From assembly GCA_016880595.1 (NCBI GenBank), contig JAEHDC010000047.1, forward strand, positions 1 through 15,253: 15,253 bases of DNA. Reading direction: 5' to 3'. The stretch comes from Candidatus Saccharimonadota bacterium. GTDB lineage: Bacteria; Patescibacteriota; Saccharimonadia; Saccharimonadales; EFPC-124. The notes below the pieces were generated by a model. It was not told where the DNA came from. It searched no databases and saw only the letters and a program-made list of their open reading frames with translations. The translations under genes and the position numbers were made by a program. This document shows, in pieces, positions 7,063 to 13,701 of the stretch (its first letter is position 1; each line of letters opens with the position of its first letter).

Positions 7063-7092
7063 TTGCTTTTTACAACCAAGAAAATATATAAT
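7063..7092 (+). promoter_or_regulatory. Promoter of the P-loop kinase gene (leaderless)
   Basis: TTGCTT (7063-7068), 18-nt spacer, TATAAT (7087-7092), then 7 nt and ATG 7100. The ATG at 7091 overlaps the -10 box and is unlikely to be used. It is divergent from the promoter at 7027-7047. Confidence 0.72.
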
Positions 7093-7099
7093 GACGGCG

Positions 7100-7693
7100 A
7101 TGAAAAACAATCTAAAAGTAATCGGCCTCAGTGGCACCAATGGTTCGGGCAAAGACACAATTGGTGAGCTGCTAGCCGAACACCAAAATTACTGGTTCTT
7201 CTCTTTAACAGAGCTTCTTCGCGACGAGTGCAAAAAGCGCAACCTCCCAGTTATGCGCCAAAATTTGCGGCAAATCAGTGCAGAATGGCGGCGCGAATCA
7301 GGCCTTGCTACACTTATTGACCGAGCAATAATTAAGTTTAAAGAAGCTGGAGGTTTTGACAAGTACGCCGGGGTTGTAATGTCATCGCTCCGTAATCCTT
7401 ACGAGGCAGACCGCATTCACGATCTTGGCGGCACTGTTATTTGGGTGGACGCCGATCCGCACGTCCGCTACGAACGTATCCAAAAAAACGCTGCCCAACG
7501 CGGTCGCAGTGGCGAAGATAATATCAGCTTTGAAGAATTTTTGCAGCACGAAGCAGAAGAAATGCACGCCGCACCAGACGCTGACGAAGCCGCGTTGAGT
7601 ATCGCTGCCGTAAAAGAACGCGCAGGAATCCTTATAGACAACAATTCCAACCTGCAAGCATTAAAAACAAAACTAGCAACTTACTTCTCTTAA
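7100..7693 (+). CDS. P-loop nucleotide kinase-like protein (dephospho-CoA kinase/dNMP kinase-like)
   Basis: The 197-residue product has one kinase-size P-loop domain: strand LKVIGLSG, then Walker A GTNGSGKDT (12-20) with Lys 18; Asp replaces the usual Ser/Thr after Lys, as in GKDT-type nucleotide kinases. The lid-like region is SLRNPYEADRIH, followed by strand GGTVIWVDADPHVRYERI, typical of small-molecule kinases of the CoaE/dNMP kinase group, and an Arg-rich lid (QKNAAQRGRSGEDN). It likely phosphorylates a nucleotide or nucleoside, but the substrate is not determined. I start it at ATG 7100, not 7091, because 7091 lies inside the -10 box. The stop codon sits in the loop of a short hairpin. 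Family confidence is good; substrate unknown. Confidence 0.8.
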   Translation: MKNNLKVIGLSGTNGSGKDTIGELLAEHQNYWFFSLTELLRDECKKRNLPVMRQNLRQISAEWRRESGLATLIDRAIIKFKEAGGFDKYAGVVMSSLRNPYEADRIHDLGGTVIWVDADPHVRYERIQKNAAQRGRSGEDNISFEEFLQHEAEEMHAAPDADEAALSIAAVKERAGILIDNNSNLQALKTKLATYFS

Positions 7694-7702
7694 AGAGAAT
7701 TT
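7685..7702 (+). terminator. Weak hairpin at the kinase gene end
   Basis: TTCTCT (7685-7690) / AGAGAA (7694-7699) with the TAA stop codon as the 3-nt loop, followed by TTT. Only 6 bp, so read-through is likely. Confidence 0.35.
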
Positions 7703-7707
7703 CAGAT

Positions 7708-7729
7708 TATAATAAATATGTTTGTTCTG
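7708..7729 (+). promoter_or_regulatory. -10 (TATAAT) with TGTT start-site motif, orphan gene 7763
   Basis: TATAAT (7708-7713), AAATA, then TGTTTGTTCTG (7719-7729). Leader about 43 nt ending in AAAGGA (7750-7755), with the 7-nt spacer TTGCGCG before ATG 7763. Nearly the same spacer, TTGCGCA, precedes the gene at 10194. Confidence 0.6.
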
Positions 7730-7762
7730 ATCTTTTCAATCTAGCCAGCAAAGGATTGCGCG

Positions 7763-8374
7763 ATGACGCAGTTTCCAAAAGTAATTTGCGTAGACTCTGA
7801 TGGGACAAGTCTTTATGTAGTTTTATCTCATGATACCAATGTACAAGATGCCTCGCGGCTACGCGCGTATCTTTTAAGAACAAACTATGTCCAAACTTGC
7901 ACCATTGGCACTGATGACAAAAGTGGTAGACCTTCTCTTAGAGTTAGCATAGTAGACTCTACGAGCCATCAAAGCGCAATGATGAAAATATCAAAATTGC
8001 TCACACCAACTTATCGCGCTGTCAAAATCTATTTAGTGCGATCTGATCAAGCTAGCGCCGATAAAACAGAGGCTGCAATAGGCATCAAACTTGCGATGAG
8101 CCCTTCAACAGGACTTCTTAACAGGATAGCCGAAGAGTTTCTTGGTGGCATTAAGTTAATTGACGCAGAAAGCGATATCAGGCTACGTGGAACGAGCTTT
8201 TTTGTTATTTTAGCCAATATGCCAGGCGCATCCGTGTCTGAGAACGCGCAGACAATTGCCTCATTATGTAGTGATGTTGGATTGTTCGTAAGAAGCGAAC
8301 CCGAAATTACTGTCGTATACGACGACCCAATAACTCACGCTTACGAACTCATGTTAGGCAGATTGCAACAGTAG
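7763..8374 (+). CDS. Hypothetical protein with possible internal repeat (203 aa)
   Basis: Not recognised. The protein looks soluble and alpha/beta. Two segments begin alike and have a similar order of elements: GTSLYVVLSHD (14-24) followed by a helix and a basic strand, and GTSFFVILANM (143-153) followed by a helix and ITVVYDD. This suggests two related beta-alpha-beta modules joined by a middle section (YRAVKIYLVRSDQASADKTE). No catalytic signature or membrane segment is visible. The start is well supported: AAAGGA with a 7-nt spacer. It is flanked by its own promoter and a terminator at 8385-8420, so it is probably monocistronic. Confidence 0.78.
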   Translation: MTQFPKVICVDSDGTSLYVVLSHDTNVQDASRLRAYLLRTNYVQTCTIGTDDKSGRPSLRVSIVDSTSHQSAMMKISKLLTPTYRAVKIYLVRSDQASADKTEAAIGIKLAMSPSTGLLNRIAEEFLGGIKLIDAESDIRLRGTSFFVILANMPGASVSENAQTIASLCSDVGLFVRSEPEITVVYDDPITHAYELMLGRLQQ

Positions 8375-8384
8375 AACAACAAAG

Positions 8385-8420
8385 TTGCACGGCGAATGAT
8401 AAAAAATCATCGCCGTGCAA
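8385..8420 (+). terminator. Hairpin after orphan gene 7763
   Basis: TTGCACGGCG+ATGAT (8385-8400, one bulged A) pairs with ATCAT+CGCCGTGCAA (8406-8420) around an AAAAA loop: 15 bp in all. It lies 10 nt after the stop codon. The tail lacks a U-tract. The right arm overlaps where a -35 for the next promoter would lie. Confidence 0.72.
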
Positions 8421-8429
8421 TGCAAAAAC

Positions 8430-8438
8430 TGGTATAAT
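8430..8438 (+). promoter_or_regulatory. Extended -10 (TGG-TATAAT) of the FAD oxidoreductase gene
   Basis: TGG+perfect TATAAT. It gives a leader of about 78 nt, unlike the leaderless genes here. The leader contains ATAAAGC (8450-8456) complementary to GCTTTAT (8484-8490), a 4-codon mini-ORF (ATG 8489), and ends with AAGGAG 9 nt before ATG 8524. Confidence 0.72.
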
Positions 8439-8523
8439 TAAAGCGTTAAATAAAGCCGTAACCAGCCCGAGCTTACATATTCTGCTTTATGCCAACTTTA
8501 TAACTGCTAAGGAGATTCCATTA

Positions 8524-10122
8524 ATGTCAAAAGACACCAACAAAACCGCCATAATTGTCGGCGCTGGCCCAGCTGGTCTAACAGCAGCTTTGGAGCTTTT
8601 ACAAAAAACAGATATCAAACCAATTATTTTTGAAGAGACTGACGAGATTGGCGGTATTTCGCGCACCATCCGTTATAAAGGCAATCGTATAGACATTGGT
8701 GGTCATCGCTTTTTCTCTAAATCCGACCGCGTAATGGGCTGGTGGAACAACATTATGCCAATCCAAGGCGCACTAGCCAAAGACGAAAAAGAACTTGGCA
8801 AAACTGACCTTAGCGAGCTTAACGCCAGTGGCCCAGACCCAGAAAAAACAGACGAAGTCTTGCTTATTCGCAACCGTCTATCGCGAATTTTTTACCTGCG
8901 TAAATTCTTTGATTACCCGGTTGCGCTCAACGCCCAAACCGTCAAAAACTTGGGTCCAGTGCGCATGGCAAAAATCGGCACAAGCTACATTAAAGCTCGC
9001 CTTCACCCGCTTAAAGATGAAAGCACACTAGAAAACTTCTTCATCAACCGTTTTGGCGAAGAACTTTACCGTACATTCTTTAAAGATTACACAGAAAAAG
9101 TTTGGGGCATAGATTGCAAAGAAATTAGCGCTGACTGGGGCGCTCAGCGAATTAAGGGTCTGTCTGTCACCAAAGCCATTGCCCATGCTGTCAAGTCTGC
9201 GCTGCCAAAATCCAAATCAAAAGACGTCTCCCAAAAAGACACCGAGACCAGCTTAATTGAACGGTTCTTATATCCTAAACTTGGCCCAGGCCAAATGTGG
9301 GAAATTGTTGCCGAGCAAGTAATTCACCTCGGTGGCGAAATCCACATGAACCACAGCGCCGTTGGTTTTGAAAACAAAGGCGACAAAATTGAATCTATAG
9401 AAATTAAAGATGTAAAAACCGGCAAAATCACTTCGCACACCGCCGATTACTACTTCTCTACCATGCCAATGAAGGATCTCATCAACGACTTTAAGGGCGA
9501 CAAAGTTCCAAATAACGTTGCCGAAGTTGCAAATGGATTAATTTACCGCGACTTTATAACTGTTGGTTTATTGCTCGATAAGCTCAAGATCAAAAATCAA
9601 ACAAGCATTCCAACTTTGCGCAAAATTGTACCAGACACCTGGATTTATATACAGGAGCGTGACGTAAAAGTTGGCCGTTTGCAAATTTTCAACAACTGGA
9701 GCCCATATCTTATTCAAGATCCAACCAAAGTATGGGTTGGCATGGAATATTTTGTTAACGAAGGCGATGATTTATGGAACAAAAAAGATGCCGACATGAA
9801 AGAATTTGGCATCAAAGAACTAACGCACATTGGCATCATTGAATCTAGTGATGTTAAAGACGGCGTGGTGATCCGCGTTAAAAAAACATACCCAGCTTAC
9901 TTTGGTACCTATGATCGTTTTGATGAACTGAAAGGCTACCTCAATAACTTTGAAAACCTCTTCTTGATTGGCCGCAACGGCATGCACCGCTATAACAACC
10001 AAGATCACTCCATGCTTACGGCCATGACCGCTGTTGAAAATATCATTAACGGCGTAAAGACTAAGGAGAACCTCTGGCTTGTAAACGCCGAAAAGGAATA
10101 TCACGAAGCAAAAGAAAGCTAG
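8524..10122 (+). CDS. FAD/NAD(P)-dependent oxidoreductase (protoporphyrinogen/amine oxidase-like family)
   Basis: The 532-residue flavoprotein begins with a dinucleotide-binding Rossmann fold: IIVGAGPAGLTAALEL (10-25), then acidic FEE (36-38) for ribose binding, and the second FAD signature EIGGISRTIRYKGNRIDIGG (41-60). HRFFSKSDRVMGWWN follows, characteristic of a subgroup of these oxidases often found with glycan biosynthesis genes. The C-terminus has the FAD-contact segment NLFLIGRNGMHRYNNQDHSM. The fold is shared with protoporphyrinogen oxidase, amine oxidases and UDP-galactopyranose mutase; heme synthesis is unlikely here because no heme gene is nearby. A role on a sugar nucleotide or lipid-linked glycan is plausible but only inferred. 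ATG 8524 with AAGGAG is clear. It has its own promoter and a weak hairpin after the stop. Confidence 0.85.
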   Translation: MSKDTNKTAIIVGAGPAGLTAALELLQKTDIKPIIFEETDEIGGISRTIRYKGNRIDIGGHRFFSKSDRVMGWWNNIMPIQGALAKDEKELGKTDLSELNASGPDPEKTDEVLLIRNRLSRIFYLRKFFDYPVALNAQTVKNLGPVRMAKIGTSYIKARLHPLKDESTLENFFINRFGEELYRTFFKDYTEKVWGIDCKEISADWGAQRIKGLSVTKAIAHAVKSALPKSKSKDVSQKDTETSLIERFLYPKLGPGQMWEIVAEQVIHLGGEIHMNHSAVGFENKGDKIESIEIKDVKTGKITSHTADYYFSTMPMKDLINDFKGDKVPNNVAEVANGLIYRDFITVGLLLDKLKIKNQTSIPTLRKIVPDTWIYIQERDVKVGRLQIFNNWSPYLIQDPTKVWVGMEYFVNEGDDLWNKKDADMKEFGIKELTHIGIIESSDVKDGVVIRVKKTYPAYFGTYDRFDELKGYLNNFENLFLIGRNGMHRYNNQDHSMLTAMTAVENIINGVKTKENLWLVNAEKEYHEAKES

Positions 10123-10142
10123 ATTTTTTAGCTAAAAAGATA

Positions 10143-10160
10143 TAGAATAAATCTGTTCTG
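10143..10160 (+). promoter_or_regulatory. -10 (TAGAAT) with TGTTCTG start-site motif, orphan gene 10194
   Basis: TAGAAT (10143-10148), AAATC, TGTTCTG (10154-10160). Leader about 40 nt ending in GGAGG (10182-10186), with the 7-nt spacer TTGCGCA before ATG 10194. The layout matches the 7708 promoter. Confidence 0.58.
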
Positions 10161-10193
10161 TTAAACACAGTTTGCAAAGCTGGAGGTTGCGCA

Positions 10194-10808
10194 ATGCGCT
10201 TTTTGACTCTTCCTCTAAACCTAGAGCCAGCCAGGCGTGACGGGATTATTGCGGAGGATGTTGCTATGGCGATTGGCGCACGCGTGCTGCTCGGCGCCAT
10301 GCCGTGGGTGCAGCCGCCACAAAATCGTTCCCCATCTGAGGCCACAACAAGTCCACTTACGGAAATCCGCAGACTAGTCAGTGCGCTTGGCTCTTCTCTT
10401 GGAGCCGATCCTGCTGGATTGCAGATTATCGTCAATGGCAGCAGGATGGACACTGTCATTTCAGCATACGGTACGATGCGCTCTTGGGATGAGCCATGCA
10501 GATTTGTAATCTTTACAAAAAGATATCCTGCTATATTTGCCAGAAGCTCGCAGTTTTACGGACGTGATTCTGTGGACGGCGAACACACTATCTATCTGGT
10601 GTTTTATCAGGAAATATCCATCACAAAAAACTATGAAGATGGTGCGGATAGTCCGTGGGGCTCCTGGAGGATTCTCGTCGGTAGAGGTCAACAGCCGCAG
10701 TTGTGCTTAATGCAGCAAGAGGACAGCCGGTACATGCCCGATGATGTTCATAAACTCATTATTAATCAGCTTGCACCAGGTTGTGTGACGAACATCCGGT
10801 TTGCTTAA
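10194..10808 (+). CDS. Hypothetical protein (orphan, 204 aa)
   Basis: Not recognised. It looks soluble: an N-terminal helical part rich in Ala/Gly/Pro, then a strand-rich core (RFVIFTKRYPAIFARSSQFYG, HTIYLVFYQEISI) containing many aromatic residues, and a C-terminal LIINQLAPGCVTNIRF. No catalytic motif, signal peptide or membrane segment. Local base composition is unlike the neighbours: 42 of 60 bases at 10261-10320 are G or C, while most genes here are AT-leaning. This may mark a recently acquired gene or one with different codon bias. The start is well supported by GGAGG at 7 nt. It is a single-gene unit ended by the hairpin at 10818-10846. Confidence 0.75.
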   Translation: MRFLTLPLNLEPARRDGIIAEDVAMAIGARVLLGAMPWVQPPQNRSPSEATTSPLTEIRRLVSALGSSLGADPAGLQIIVNGSRMDTVISAYGTMRSWDEPCRFVIFTKRYPAIFARSSQFYGRDSVDGEHTIYLVFYQEISITKNYEDGADSPWGSWRILVGRGQQPQLCLMQQEDSRYMPDDVHKLIINQLAPGCVTNIRFA

Positions 10809-10817
10809 CAGTTCGGA

Positions 10818-10846
10818 TTGAAGCGGCTCGTCACGGGTCGCTTCAA
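10818..10846 (+). terminator. Hairpin between orphan 10194 and rpoD
   Basis: TTGAAGCGGCTCG pairs with CGGGTCGCTTCAA around a TCA loop. All 13 positions pair in plus RNA using two G.U pairs; in minus RNA these become C/A mismatches. It therefore serves mainly the plus-strand gene, though it could also slow convergent rpoD transcription. Followed by CAAAATTTATT. Confidence 0.72.
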
Positions 10847-10852
10847 CAAAAT

Positions 10853-11872
10853 TTATTGCAAATATTCGTATAACTTCTTAGCATCTTTGTGTTTGCGCAA
10901 TTTAGCCAGCGCCTTTGCCTCAATCTGCCGAATACGCTCACGCGTCACACTAAATTCTTGACCAACTTCTTCTAATGTATGGCTTTTGCCGTCATCTAGA
11001 CCAAATCGCATTTTTAAAATCTTTTGCTCGCGGTCAGTAAGAACGCTGAGCATTTCTTTGACTTGCTCTTTTAACAGTTGTGACGCCGCAGCTTCCTCTG
11101 GGCTTTGGGCGTCTTCATCTTCAATAAAATCACCTAAAACAGAATCGTCATCATCGTCGCGTACATTAGCATCAAGCGAAGTAATGTCCTGCTTAATCTT
11201 CATGACATACTCAATCTTCTCCGGCTCCATCTCCATTTCCACGGCCAGTTCTTCAACAGTCGGCTCACGGTTCAGCTCCTGAGTTAGGCGGCGTTGAGTG
11301 CGCAATAACTTATTGATAGTCTCAACCATGTGTACCGGAATGCGGATGGTGCGCGCCTGATCAGCAATAGCGCGAGTAATAGCCTGGCGAATCCACCAAG
11401 TTGCGTAGGTGCTAAACTTAAATCCCTTGTCTGGATCGAACTTCTCAACCGCACGCAACAAACCAGTGTTGCCTTCTTGGATCAGATCCAGTAGATCAAG
11501 GCCGCGGCCGCTATAGCGTTTGGCAATGCTAACCACCAGACGCATGTTTGCCTCAGCCATTTCATCCTTGGCTGCCTTATCGCCAGCAATAACTCGTTGC
11601 GCTAAAGCCAGCTCCTCCTCTGGGCTAAGCAGCGGGATCTTGCCGATTTCTCGCAAATATAAACGCACTGAGTCATCAGAAATGTCATCTAAATAATTCT
11701 GGTTACTAAGACCATCTTCCTCGTTCCATTCGTCTTCATCAAGATCGTCCGGAAGCGGCTCACTTACGTCATCAAGATGTGTTGTGGACTGAAAATCGTC
11801 AACTGGTTCATCAGCTACAATTGTTTCGTCAAAATCATCTGTTACTGGGTTGTCGTTTTTGCTCTTCGCCAT
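10853..11872 (-). CDS. rpoD: Primary RNA polymerase sigma factor (sigma-70/SigA)
   Basis: Directs RNA polymerase core to housekeeping promoters. The 339-residue protein has a strongly acidic N-terminus (1-64) in place of a classical region 1.1, region 1.2 (DSVRLYLREIGKIPLLSPEE, 67-86), region 2 with LDLIQEGNTGLLRAVEKFD and the -10 recognition/melting helix FKFSTYATWWIRQAITRAI (151-169), region 3 (RIPVHMVETINKLL), and region 4.2 with the -35 helix-turn-helix TLEEVGQEFSVTRERIRQIE (299-318). It follows dnaG with an 8-nt gap; AGGAG overlaps the dnaG TAG stop and lies 5 nt before ATG. The dnaG-rpoD pair recalls the macromolecular synthesis operon, without rpsU. The intact region 2 fits the window's strong -10 boxes. 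Confidence 0.97.
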   Translation of the reverse strand: MAKSKNDNPVTDDFDETIVADEPVDDFQSTTHLDDVSEPLPDDLDEDEWNEEDGLSNQNYLDDISDDSVRLYLREIGKIPLLSPEEELALAQRVIAGDKAAKDEMAEANMRLVVSIAKRYSGRGLDLLDLIQEGNTGLLRAVEKFDPDKGFKFSTYATWWIRQAITRAIADQARTIRIPVHMVETINKLLRTQRRLTQELNREPTVEELAVEMEMEPEKIEYVMKIKQDITSLDANVRDDDDDSVLGDFIEDEDAQSPEEAAASQLLKEQVKEMLSVLTDREQKILKMRFGLDDGKSHTLEEVGQEFSVTRERIRQIEAKALAKLRKHKDAKKLYEYLQ

Positions 11873-11880
11873 ATCTTCTC

Positions 11881-13602
11881 CTAGCGTTTTAAAGCTTCTA
11901 TTTGTTTATCAAGTTTTTTGATTTGTTGGTTAATTTCAGCGCGCTGGGCTTGGTCTTCTGTTAAAAACAATCTCTTTGCAAGCTCATTACGTTGAATTTG
12001 TTTGTTTTCGCGTTTTATTCTTTTTGCAATGTCTGTGGCGTCACTTTTTACTTCGCTACTAAACTGCGAGTATTTAGCCTGAGCAATAAGCTCTAACTCC
12101 CCTATTTTGACACGAATTTCATCAGATTGCAATAGGGGCACAGATTGCAAAATATTTGCCGCAATCGCTTGGCGAGTTTGACCCAAAAAATCACTAGGCA
12201 GCATCGTTTTCAACTCTTCCAAAATTTCTGGATGCGCCAGAAAAATTGCTAGCAAATGATCGTGATGAGCAAACTTATTGGGGTCGCTAGGCGCAATCGG
12301 CATCTTTTTTGCAATTGGCTCAGCAGATTTTTGCACTGCAGATTCATGGCCAAGCTTTTTGCTCAAAGCACCAACCGACACACCAACCTCAGCAGCAATT
12401 AAACCTAAATAATGCTCCAGCAAAACTGGATCGCTAAGATGGCGAACAACCTCTAAAGCCTGATCCGTGGCCTGGCGCTTGCCAGCAGCGGTCGCCAAAT
12501 CAAACCGCTTGGCGTAAATTTTTAGAAGCCACTGCACAGCATCTTGTGGCGCAGCAATTGCCTGCAACCACAGATTTTTATCTTGTTGGACAAGCTCGTC
12601 TGGGTCTTTTGCGCCCGATGGCAAAGTAATGATACCCAAATTTATGCCCATGTTGCTGGCAATAGCAATTGCCCGTTCGGTGGCGGCAATTCCCGCTTTA
12701 TCTGCGTCAAAACAGAGGCGGACGTCCTGAGTAAAACGGCTCAGCGCGCGCAGATGATGCTCGGTCAAGGCTGTGCCGGCCGTAGCCACAACGTTTTTTA
12801 CATCAACTTGATGGCTAGCAATAACATCCATGTTGCCCTCAACAATCACGGCAAAATCAGCTTGACGAATTGCGTCTTTGGCCAAATGCAAGCCAAAAAC
12901 GTGGCGCGATTTATCATAAAGCAAAGTCTGCGGCGTGTTAATATACTTTGGCGCGTTCGGCTCATTGGCGACCATACGCGCCGTAAAACCAATTGGCCGT
13001 CCTTGAGCATCCATTAGCGGAACCATCATGCGGCCGCGGAACATATCACCAATACGGCCGCGGCGGTTTACAGCCAGGCCAGCGTCGCGCAATTCTACCC
13101 CTGTAAAATCACGTTTGGTGAGTGCAGTGCAAAGCTCGTTGTTGGTTGGAGAAAAACCCAAGCGAAAATCTGAAATTACCTGCTTGTTAAGCCGACGTTT
13201 TTTAAAATATTCAATAGCCATTGGCGTGCGCACAAAAATTTGCTGGTAAAAATTGGCAGCCAAATCTACAGCCTTAAACAGGCGCTCTCGTTTTTTGGAT
13301 AAACTACCATCGCCTCTGTTAAATTGGCTAGGATCAACGCCGGCCTTGCGCGCCAAAAGCTCCATGGCGCCCTTAAAATCAAGGCCTTCCATTTCCATTA
13401 CAAAAGCAAAAACGTCACCGCCCTTGCCGCTGCTAAAATCATGCCAAATATGCTTGTCTGGACTAACAATGAAGCTTGGAGTTTTTTCTTGGCTAAACGG
13501 CGATAACCCCTTAAAATTACGTCCGGCACGCTTAAGCTGGACGTATTGCCCAATAACGTCCTCAATATTTAGCCGAGTGCGAATTTCTTCTTTTGCTTCC
13601 AC
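11881..13602 (-). CDS. dnaG: DNA primase, zinc ligands lost
   Basis: Makes RNA primers for replication. The product is 573 residues from the GTG at 13602. The N-terminal domain keeps the primase zinc-ribbon framework (GRNFKGLSPFSQEKTPSF and WHDFSSGKGGDVF), but the usual ligands C, H, C, C are Ser 34, Ser 37, Asp 55 and Ser 58. The RNA polymerase domain is intact: MFRGRMMVPL (187-196), TOPRIM IVEGNMDV with Glu 255 and Asp 259, and CFDADKAG with Asp 299 and Asp 301. The C-terminal region (from about 440) is helicase-binding-like and ends in a charged coiled coil. A longer frame to 13650 is rejected: GTG 13602 gives the usual primase N-terminus and lies 7 nt after an extended -10, indicating a leaderless start. 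Co-transcribed with rpoD. Confidence 0.95.
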   Translation of the reverse strand: MEAKEEIRTRLNIEDVIGQYVQLKRAGRNFKGLSPFSQEKTPSFIVSPDKHIWHDFSSGKGGDVFAFVMEMEGLDFKGAMELLARKAGVDPSQFNRGDGSLSKKRERLFKAVDLAANFYQQIFVRTPMAIEYFKKRRLNKQVISDFRLGFSPTNNELCTALTKRDFTGVELRDAGLAVNRRGRIGDMFRGRMMVPLMDAQGRPIGFTARMVANEPNAPKYINTPQTLLYDKSRHVFGLHLAKDAIRQADFAVIVEGNMDVIASHQVDVKNVVATAGTALTEHHLRALSRFTQDVRLCFDADKAGIAATERAIAIASNMGINLGIITLPSGAKDPDELVQQDKNLWLQAIAAPQDAVQWLLKIYAKRFDLATAAGKRQATDQALEVVRHLSDPVLLEHYLGLIAAEVGVSVGALSKKLGHESAVQKSAEPIAKKMPIAPSDPNKFAHHDHLLAIFLAHPEILEELKTMLPSDFLGQTRQAIAANILQSVPLLQSDEIRVKIGELELIAQAKYSQFSSEVKSDATDIAKRIKRENKQIQRNELAKRLFLTEDQAQRAEINQQIKKLDKQIEALKR

Positions 13603-13609
13603 TAACAAT

Positions 13610-13618
13610 ATACTAGCA
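13610..13618 (-). promoter_or_regulatory. Extended -10 (TGC-TAGTAT), leaderless promoter of dnaG-rpoD
   Basis: TGC+TAGTAT, 7 nt (ATTGTTA), then GTG 13602. This supports the GTG start over the upstream ATG at 13650. It is divergent from the promoter at 13690, with about 70 bp between the two -10 boxes. Confidence 0.62.
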
Positions 13619-13689
13619 CAGTTTAGATAGAGGTGGTTAAATTTAGCCATAATGAATTTTAACTGCTAATCCTAAACGCCAAAATCGTG

Positions 13690-13695
13690 TATACT
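13690..13695 (+). promoter_or_regulatory. -10 box (TATACT), leaderless promoter of the membrane orphan
   Basis: TATACT, 6 nt (AAAATT), ATG 13702. The preceding GTG (13687) is in frame and mimics a start codon. The 18-nt block equals that at 1177-1194 on the other strand. Confidence 0.7.
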
Positions 13696-13701
13696 AAAAT
13701 T

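Noticed and set aside
7091..7099. ATG 7091 as start of the kinase gene
   Set aside because: It overlaps the TATAAT box, so it would not be in the mRNA; ATG 7100 fits the leaderless spacing.
6999..7158. N-terminal extension of the orphan 6283-6999 to an upstream start at 7158
   Set aside because: It would run through both divergent promoters and overlap the kinase coding start; ATG 6999 has a Shine-Dalgarno.
8439..8523. Riboswitch or attenuator in the leader of the FAD oxidoreductase gene
   Set aside because: There is only one 7-bp pairing and a 4-codon mini-ORF; no conserved riboswitch core or terminator is seen.
12544..13017. Long plus-strand open frame opposite dnaG
   Set aside because: It lies wholly antisense to a conserved gene, with no promoter or Shine-Dalgarno and a shadow-like composition. 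The same applies to other frames opposite polA, rpoD and the FAD oxidoreductase.
13602..13650. Longer dnaG beginning at ATG 13650
   Set aside because: The added 16 residues are not primase-like and include the extended -10; GTG 13602 gives the standard primase N-terminus.
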